6,311 nt of DNA, taken from contig DAIEPS010000111.1 in NCBI GenBank assembly GCA_027348305.1, positions 1 to 6,311 of the forward strand, read 5' to 3'. Source of the stretch: Anaerolineaceae bacterium. Lineage in GTDB: Bacteria > Chloroflexota > Anaerolineae > Anaerolineales > Anaerolineaceae. Positions 1 to 4,917 of the stretch are shown one piece after another. The notes below the pieces were generated by a model. That model searched no databases. It was given only the letters and a program-made list of their open reading frames with translations, and was not told where the DNA came from. The first letter of the stretch is position 1, and every line of letters starts with the position of its first letter. Both the position numbers and the translations under genes were made by a program.

Positions 1-296
1 GAGTCTTCTGGATTCACCACGAAGACGGGAATTTCCTGACCTAGTTTCAGGTTGGCTAATTCATCAGTCGGGATGAGCTCATATTCCTTACCACTGATAA
101 TTCCCTCGGATTTGGTTCCGACGCTAACTAATATTTGTCCGGGGGTCATGCTGGCGATCACACCTTGACGGATTTCGCCTTGAGTGGGGAAATCAATGGC
201 TAATCCTTCTGCTTCGAGCAGAGAAGCCATATTGTTTTCCGCTGAATTGTTCTCGGGATTTACCCCATTCTCGAGTTGGGCATCATTTGTGTCCAT
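1..296 (-). CDS. rpsA: Ribosomal protein S1 family, N-terminal part (cut by window edge)
   Basis: This is the 5' end of an S1-domain protein; 98 complete codons are visible before the window edge. The first 22 residues are rich in Asn and Glu and look disordered. An MASLLEAEG segment follows, and an S1-type OB fold begins at about residue 40 with GEIRQGVIASM, followed by VSVGTKSEGIISGKEY and LGQEIPVFVV. This is the usual pattern of the first S1 repeat in bacterial S1 proteins, which bind mRNA on the 30S subunit. I chose the ATG at 296-294 because an in-frame TAA lies upstream with no start codon between. A GGAG at 312-309 precedes it at a longish 12-base spacing. Met23 (230-228) is a possible alternative start. 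The number of S1 repeats cannot be seen, so another multi-S1-domain RNA-binding protein is possible. The gene lies 154 bases downstream of secA with its own likely promoter. Confidence 0.82.
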   Translation of the reverse strand, partial: MDTNDAQLENGVNPENNSAENNMASLLEAEGLAIDFPTQGEIRQGVIASMTPGQILVSVGTKSEGIISGKEYELIPTDELANLKLGQEIPVFVVNPED

Positions 297-377
297 ACGA
301 TCATTGTACTCCGCTGGATGAGATTAGCCCTTTAAACCATTCGTATACTGGCAATAAAAATAACATCGCCATGGGCT
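294..377 (-). promoter_or_regulatory. Structured leader and start region of rpsA
   Basis: The RNA between the candidate promoter and the S1 start can form several stems. TGGCGAT (371-365) pairs with ATTGCCA (355-349), seven pairs with one G-U and a 9-base loop. AGCCC (377-373) can pair with GGGCT (330-326) outside it. ATACGA (346-341) is exactly complementary to TCGTAT (300-295), and with one more G-U pair this covers the whole AUG. The ribosome binding site GGAG is at 312-309. S1 synthesis is autoregulated through a folded leader in Escherichia coli, so structure here is plausible, but none of these stems is strong alone. Confidence 0.3.
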
Positions 378-391
378 TGTATAGATTTTTT

Positions 392-397
392 ATTATA
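392..397 (-). promoter_or_regulatory. Candidate -10 element for rpsA
   Basis: A perfect TATAAT reads on the minus strand at 397-392, about 95 bases upstream of the S1 start codon. No good -35 lies 16-18 bases upstream. A TTGACT at 435-430 is 32 bases away, too far to pair with it. Transcription would start near 386-384, giving a leader of roughly 90 nucleotides. It is a single hexamer in AT-rich DNA, so it is a candidate only. Confidence 0.4.
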
Positions 398-450
398 CAC
401 CATTACTCAAAGAAATACTTACCCTTTTTAGTCAATTTATTTACACCGGA

Positions 451-3400
451 TTAATGTCTCTTTCTCTTCTTTTTTGATTCTGAAGCCGGCACATCAATAA
501 CCGTTGCATTTTTACTTGCTGCGGGTTGTGCGGCCTTGTCAATGGTCGTGCTGACCCGTCTGGGTTGGAAGCGGAACATGCGGCTGATCACCCCTGCGCG
601 GATGTCGCTGAGGAGGTTCTTGAACATCTCTGCTGCCTGGCTCTTGTATTGCACCAGCGGATCGCGCTGGGCAAAAGCCTCCAGACCGATGGAAACACGC
701 AGGGCATCGACACGGGTCAGGTATTCCACCCACAGCTCAGAGATCACACTCACCAGGATGTGGCGGTAGATATCGTTTTGGATCCGTTTACCAAGTGTAA
801 CAGTTAAGGTTTCACGCACTTCATCATCAAGATCGTCGGGCTGTTGAGGTTCAATGGCGGTGAATTTGTCCTCACCGAGGGCTTCGCTCAAAGATTCCTT
901 GATCTTGCTGTCCAACTGCATCAGAGGCACACCGGCCATTCTGAAGCGGTCATATTCCATCTTGCCCCAGGCCACTTCAAGCCGTTCACGGGTTTCTTCA
1001 AGATGATCAAGTATCTGATTGGTGATCTCAGATACGGGGGTATCCTGCACCATGCGTGCAACCAGGAAGGTGTAATTGATAAAGTTGACCTGGCGTTTGA
1101 CACGCTGGTGGGTGCGCGGATCAATGCCCATTTTGGTGCCCGTGCCCATCAGCATCAAGAGATCAGACAGGCGGTATTCATCATCATCATTGGGTGCAAC
1201 TTTCGTGAAGATGGTATCGAGGTTTTGACTGATCGGTCCCTGCGGCGCAAGCAGGCCTTCATTGCGGCGGTCGAGCAGGCTGGTGACAGCTTGCATGATA
1301 CCGTTTGAGATCTCAAACCAATCGAGGTCCATGAGTTGATTGGGTCTCAATTCAAGGCTGTCATCCACACGGCGTTCGATTGCGCCAAGGGTGCGGGTAA
1401 TGGCCAGCAGTTTAAGCGTATTTGAAATCTGTGCGGCAATCGTTTCTTTGACTGCGGTTTCTCCAGCAGGGAGTTGGCGCAGCAGGTCGCTTGGCAGGCG
1501 CAGTGGGGTGTGCACCAGGCTGGCCAATTCATCCAGAATATCTTGTGGACGGCGCGGTTGGGTGCCTTCTTCCACTTCTCCGGATTCCAAACCCTCGAAA
1601 TAAGTATCCAACGTCTCGAGGCGTTCGGCTTTGATCTGGTCGATGCTTGCATCCGTTTTATCAAGCAGCACTTGTGCAGTTTTTAAGATGTGCTCTTTTT
1701 CAGTTTCAAGTCCGTCACCGGCGATCTTGAGCAATACTTCTTTGACTTTTTCTTCATCGTTCAGGTCTTTAAGCTGGCCAAGCGCTTCTTGAATGATCAG
1801 GTGTAAACCAAAGGAGGGGGCCTTGATGCCTTCCTGTTCGAAAGACATAGAGGGCTGTACTTCTTCAAGATAGGCCAGCAGCTTCCAGGGGCCTTCTTCG
1901 TCTTTGAGTGCCTTTGGAATACGTTCTTGAAGTTCGACGCGCAGTAAATCGATCACGTCATCATGCAGGTCTGTTTTTTCAAAGGTACGGTTGCGTTCGC
2001 CGTAGATGCGGTTGCGCTGTGAATTGAGCACATCATCATATTCCAGCAAATGCTTGCGGATGTCAAAGTTGTTGCCCTCCACACGTTCCTGGGCTTGTTC
2101 AACCATCCTGCCCAGAATGCCGCTTTCAATAGGCAGGCTCTGGTCAACCTTGAGCCGGCCCATCAGCGATTCCATCTGCACGCCGCCAAAGAGACGCATC
2201 AATTCGTCTTCAAGCGACAGGTAGAAACGGGATGAACCAGGGTCGCCCTGGCGGGCGGCGCGTCCGCGCAACTGGTTGTCGATACGCCGGGCTTCATGGC
2301 GTTCTGAACCGATCACGTGTAAACCGCCGAGTTCGCGAACTTTTTCCATATCGTCAAAGTAATCTATGAACGCTTTGACGGATTCTTCGTAGATTCCGAT
2401 CTGGTCGGCATTAAATCCGCGCAGGTAATCAAGCCTGGCATCGTTGGTCAGTTCCCAGGGTTCGGAAACGTTGTTTTTCTCCAGCACGCGGATGACATCG
2501 GCCAGGATCTCTTCCGACAGTTCACCGCCCAACTTAATATCCACACCACGACCGGCCATGTTGGTGGCGATGGTCACAGAGCCATACGCACCGGCTTTGG
2601 CGATGATCTGGGATTCTTCATCGTGTTTGCGGGCATTCAATACCTTATGCGGAACGCCAGCCTGAAGAACTGTTCTGACCCGGTCAGCATAAGAGGCATC
2701 CAGGTCCAGGATCCCGAGCAGACGCGTCAGGTTCTCGGGGTCTTCCGGGTTGGTCGAGACCAATCCGGCCTGCCTGGCGGTGGGGCGCAAGTCGGCGATG
2801 TTCAGCTCGTCCAAGGGTCGGTTGAGAAATTGCAGTTCAGCTATTTCAAGTTCGGGTGATTTATCGTTCTTCTCGATCCACGCGTCGCGGATGATGAGGG
2901 TCTGCGCAAGCCGGCGCAGACTTTCGGCGCCAAGGCGCACTGAAAGGCGGTCAGAATGTTCCACTGAGGTTGTACCCACCAACTGCGGACGGCCCATCGC
3001 ATAATAATGTATTACCTCACGGATGATGGCACGAATTTTGCCTTCTTCGCTGCGATAGACCATGTCCGGGAAATCCTGCCGCTTCCAGAAGACAGGTTTC
3101 TTCTCGGGGTCATCCCTTTTGGCGTAGTATTGCACAGCGTAACCCTTGGCATCCTTTTTGTCCACGATGGTCAGGGGTGAGTTTTGCTTGGAAGCCACGT
3201 ATTCCAGGTTCATGGGGATGGGAAGCACTTCGAGTTTGTAGATCTTGTGAAACTCTTCTTCTTCGGTGAGCGCCGTACCGGTCATGCCTGATAATTTCTC
3301 ATACATGCGGAAGTAGTTCTGAATGGTGATGGTGGCGTAGGTGACATTTTCAGGTTCAATGTGGGCGCCTTCCTTGGCTTCCACGGCCTGGTGCAGACCT

Positions 3401-4494
3401 TCAGACCAACGCCTTCCGGGCATCAGACGGCCGGTGAATTCATCCACGATGACCACTTTGCCGCCCTGGACGATATAGTCTTTGTTCTTGCGGAAGAGGT
3501 GTTGAGCGCGCAGGGCTTGTTCAAGAAAACCAAGCCAGCGGGCTTGTTCGGGGGTGATGTCTTCGGGGCGGTCAGGGTCGCGCAGCGTTTCGCCAAGGAT
3601 TTCTTCCACGTGCGCTTCACCGATCTCGGTGAGGCTAACCTGGCGGTCTTTTTCATTGACTTCATAATCTTCTGAGTTAAGTGCGCGTACCACCTGAGCC
3701 ATTCTGACATATCCTTCAGTATCATCCGAGGCGGGGCCTGAGATGATGAGTGGCGTGCGGGCTTCATCAATGAGGATGTTATCCACCTCATCGACGATGG
3801 TGAAGTAATGTCCGCGTTGCACACGTTCAGACAGGCTCATGGTTAGGTTGTCACGCAGATAGTCAAAGCCGAATTCGCTGTTGGTGCCGTATACGATATC
3901 CGCTTTGTAAGCTTCAGCGCGGTCCACCAGGTTAAGTTGATGCAGGTCTTCTCGCGCATTTTCTTTCGTAAGGTCGACAACAAAGGCTTTTTTCCCGTTT
4001 TCGGTGTGAGTTGCCATTTGTAGCACACCCACGCTCATGCCGAGCAAATTGTAGATCGGTGCCATCCAGCGCGCGTCACGGCGTGCCAGGTAATCATTGA
4101 CGGTAACCACATGCACACCGCGGCCGGTCAGGGCGTTAAGATAAACGGGCAAAGTACCCACCAGGGTCTTGCCTTCACCGGTGCGCATCTCGGCGATTCT
4201 GCCTTTGTGCAGGGTCATGCCGCCGATCATCTGGATGTCATAATGACGCAAGCCGATGGTGCGTTTGCCTGCCTCGCGGACGACCGCGAACGCTTCAGGT
4301 AAGAGGTCGTCAAGGGTTTCCCCATCCTCTAGGCGTGCCTTGAATTCATCCGTTTTGGCCTTGAGCTGCTCATCGCTGAGCGCCTCATAGGCAGTTTCGT
4401 AAGAATTGATTTCATCCACGATCTCGGATAATTTTTCAATCTCGCGTTTGTGTGGGTCACCCCCAAAAACACCAGCAATTTTCTTTAAAACCAT
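451..4494 (-). CDS. secA: Protein translocase subunit SecA, enlarged form
   Basis: SecA is the cytoplasmic and membrane-associated ATPase that pushes preproteins through SecYEG. Counting from the ATG at 4494, NBD1 shows MRTGEGKT (Walker A, 103-110), VTVNDYLARRDA (130-141), FGFDYLRDN (208-216) and DEVDNILIDEARTP (235-248, Walker B). The preprotein-binding region follows, then VDEFTGRLMPGRRW (350-363) and GMTGTA (403-408). NBD2 has FPDMVYRSEEGK (475-486), TIATNMAGRGVDI (641-653) and the arginine-finger motif RGRAARQGD (743-751). NFDIRKHLLEYDDV (809-822) starts the helical scaffold, and the two-helix finger lies at about 1251-1300. At 1347 residues it exceeds the usual 800-950; extra sequence lies at about 431-471, 521-610, 658-721 and 887-1238. 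The C-terminal zinc motif is absent and the protein ends KKKRKRH. I prefer this ATG because AGAGG sits 5-6 bases upstream. A GTG two codons earlier (4500-4498) overlaps that ribosome binding site. The frame is intact throughout. Confidence 0.97.
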   Translation of the reverse strand: MVLKKIAGVFGGDPHKREIEKLSEIVDEINSYETAYEALSDEQLKAKTDEFKARLEDGETLDDLLPEAFAVVREAGKRTIGLRHYDIQMIGGMTLHKGRIAEMRTGEGKTLVGTLPVYLNALTGRGVHVVTVNDYLARRDARWMAPIYNLLGMSVGVLQMATHTENGKKAFVVDLTKENAREDLHQLNLVDRAEAYKADIVYGTNSEFGFDYLRDNLTMSLSERVQRGHYFTIVDEVDNILIDEARTPLIISGPASDDTEGYVRMAQVVRALNSEDYEVNEKDRQVSLTEIGEAHVEEILGETLRDPDRPEDITPEQARWLGFLEQALRAQHLFRKNKDYIVQGGKVVIVDEFTGRLMPGRRWSEGLHQAVEAKEGAHIEPENVTYATITIQNYFRMYEKLSGMTGTALTEEEEFHKIYKLEVLPIPMNLEYVASKQNSPLTIVDKKDAKGYAVQYYAKRDDPEKKPVFWKRQDFPDMVYRSEEGKIRAIIREVIHYYAMGRPQLVGTTSVEHSDRLSVRLGAESLRRLAQTLIIRDAWIEKNDKSPELEIAELQFLNRPLDELNIADLRPTARQAGLVSTNPEDPENLTRLLGILDLDASYADRVRTVLQAGVPHKVLNARKHDEESQIIAKAGAYGSVTIATNMAGRGVDIKLGGELSEEILADVIRVLEKNNVSEPWELTNDARLDYLRGFNADQIGIYEESVKAFIDYFDDMEKVRELGGLHVIGSERHEARRIDNQLRGRAARQGDPGSSRFYLSLEDELMRLFGGVQMESLMGRLKVDQSLPIESGILGRMVEQAQERVEGNNFDIRKHLLEYDDVLNSQRNRIYGERNRTFEKTDLHDDVIDLLRVELQERIPKALKDEEGPWKLLAYLEEVQPSMSFEQEGIKAPSFGLHLIIQEALGQLKDLNDEEKVKEVLLKIAGDGLETEKEHILKTAQVLLDKTDASIDQIKAERLETLDTYFEGLESGEVEEGTQPRRPQDILDELASLVHTPLRLPSDLLRQLPAGETAVKETIAAQISNTLKLLAITRTLGAIERRVDDSLELRPNQLMDLDWFEISNGIMQAVTSLLDRRNEGLLAPQGPISQNLDTIFTKVAPNDDDEYRLSDLLMLMGTGTKMGIDPRTHQRVKRQVNFINYTFLVARMVQDTPVSEITNQILDHLEETRERLEVAWGKMEYDRFRMAGVPLMQLDSKIKESLSEALGEDKFTAIEPQQPDDLDDEVRETLTVTLGKRIQNDIYRHILVSVISELWVEYLTRVDALRVSIGLEAFAQRDPLVQYKSQAAEMFKNLLSDIRAGVISRMFRFQPRRVSTTIDKAAQPAASKNATVIDVPASESKKKRKRH

Positions 4495-4496
4495 AG

Positions 4497-4521
4497 TCAC
4501 CTCTTATTTATCAAAAGGTGA
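4497..4521 (-). promoter_or_regulatory. Hairpin covering the secA ribosome binding site
   Basis: On the minus strand TCACCTTTT (4521-4513), a 7-base loop GATAAAT (4512-4506) and AAGAGGTGA (4505-4497) form a nine-pair stem with one G-U pair. The 3' arm contains the secA Shine-Dalgarno AGAGG and ends two bases before the ATG at 4494. A transcript containing both arms could therefore hide the ribosome binding site. The 5' arm begins at the last base of the -10 hexamer, so a locally started transcript would lack most of it. The pairing is seen directly; the regulatory role is inferred. As DNA, the same repeat could be an operator. Confidence 0.5.
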
Positions 4522-4529
4522 TTATAGCA
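4521..4529 (-). promoter_or_regulatory. Extended -10 promoter of secA
   Basis: TGCTATAAT on the minus strand is a perfect extended -10 element (TGnTATAAT). The -35 region 16-18 bases upstream is only AT-rich and matches TTGACA poorly, which extended -10 promoters tolerate. The expected start is near 4514-4511, leaving a leader of only about 17-20 nucleotides before the ATG at 4494. secA can thus be transcribed independently of the small gene upstream, although no terminator separates them. Confidence 0.6.
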
Positions 4530-4553
4530 TAGCGACTGTAAGACTTTTATTAA

Positions 4554-4835
4554 TTATTTGGGCATGGATCCAAGAATTTGATTGATCCAGCTTAAGGCAG
4601 TTGTTCCAACTGCCGCCCCGAGGATAAGGCCAATGATGGTCATGACGCATGACACGGCAATGCCGATCAACAGGCTGGCCACAAAGTTATGTCCCCACAC
4701 GGCGAAGGCGCGGGTTAGAAAATTGGGAGAGAGCATTTTGATGTTTGGGGTTCCAGCGGCCTGGCGGGTGGCAGCCTGCATTTCAAGCTGCTGAACTCTG
4801 GCTACCAGATTGGCGATATCCTGATCTGAATACAT
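4554..4835 (-). CDS. Small membrane protein of unknown function (93 aa)
   Basis: I do not recognise this family. The start is well supported: a full AGGAGG lies four bases before the ATG. Residues 5-22 (QDIANLVARVQQLEMQAA) look like a short amphipathic or coiled-coil helix. A polar stretch follows, then one long hydrophobic segment at about 50-78 (core LLIGIAVSCVMTIIGLILG, 55-73), probably a single membrane helix or tight hairpin. The last 15 residues include SWINQILGSMPK. There is no cleavable signal peptide at the N-terminus and no catalytic motif. The gene starts 82 bases after lpd ends and stops 59 bases before the secA ATG, all on the same strand. Its position before secA recalls secM, but the SecM arrest sequence is only partly matched. 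An unrelated small membrane protein is the conservative reading. Confidence 0.8.
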   Translation of the reverse strand: MYSDQDIANLVARVQQLEMQAATRQAAGTPNIKMLSPNFLTRAFAVWGHNFVASLLIGIAVSCVMTIIGLILGAAVGTTALSWINQILGSMPK

Positions 4836-4839
4836 AATT

Positions 4840-4887
4840 CCTCCTGAATATGATAGCGGTTGATGTAACCATTATCCATTCAGGAGG
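4840..4887 (-). promoter_or_regulatory. Long imperfect palindrome masking the small gene's ribosome binding site
   Basis: CCTCCTGAAT (minus 4887-4878) is the exact complement of ATTCAGGAGG (minus 4849-4840), a perfect 10-bp inverted repeat. Inside it, GATA (4876-4873) pairs with TATC (4855-4852) and GGTT (4870-4867) with AACC (4861-4858), around a 5-base loop. Only a 2x1 internal loop and one mismatch beside a G-U interrupt the fold. The 3' outer arm contains the whole AGGAGG of the 93-residue gene. In RNA this would be a strong anti-Shine-Dalgarno hairpin; in DNA the inner GGTT-n5-AACC palindrome resembles a repressor operator. There is no U-run after it, so it does not look like an intrinsic terminator for lpd. 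Confidence 0.65.
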
Positions 4888-4899
4888 GTCGAAATACAA
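4871..4899 (-). promoter_or_regulatory. Candidate promoter for the small membrane-protein gene
   Basis: TTGTAT (minus 4899-4894) and GATAAT (minus 4876-4871) are separated by exactly 17 bases. The -10 matches the consensus at five of six positions, the -35 only at its TTG. The predicted start is an A near 4864, inside the loop of the palindrome. Such a transcript would keep the Shine-Dalgarno arm but lose the complementary arm. Both hexamers are imperfect, so this is a moderate prediction. Confidence 0.4.
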
Positions 4900-4917
4900 C
4901 TTAATATTTTTAAGGCT

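Noticed and set aside
430..435. TTGACT as a -35 element for rpsA
   Set aside because: It is 32 bases from the TATAAT at 397-392, and no -10-like sequence lies 16-18 bases downstream of it.
1176..1191. Run of ATC/TCA triplets resembling a microsatellite
   Set aside because: It is short and encodes the acidic Asp patch of the SecA insertion in frame. There is no sign of an independent repeat array.
844..1308. Long open frame on the plus strand opposite secA (154 codons)
   Set aside because: It lies entirely inside the intact secA frame, has no recognisable domain and no supporting ribosome binding site. It is best explained by the codon use of secA.
4498..4500. GTG as the secA start, two codons before the ATG
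   Set aside because: The GTG overlaps the AGAGGTG ribosome binding site, whereas the ATG at 4494 has a proper 5-6 base spacing and gives the usual short SecA N-terminus.
4900..4914. Inverted repeat CTTAA-n5-TTAAG after lpd as a terminator
   Set aside because: It is a five-pair AU-rich stem with no GC core and no following U-run, so it is too weak for an intrinsic terminator.
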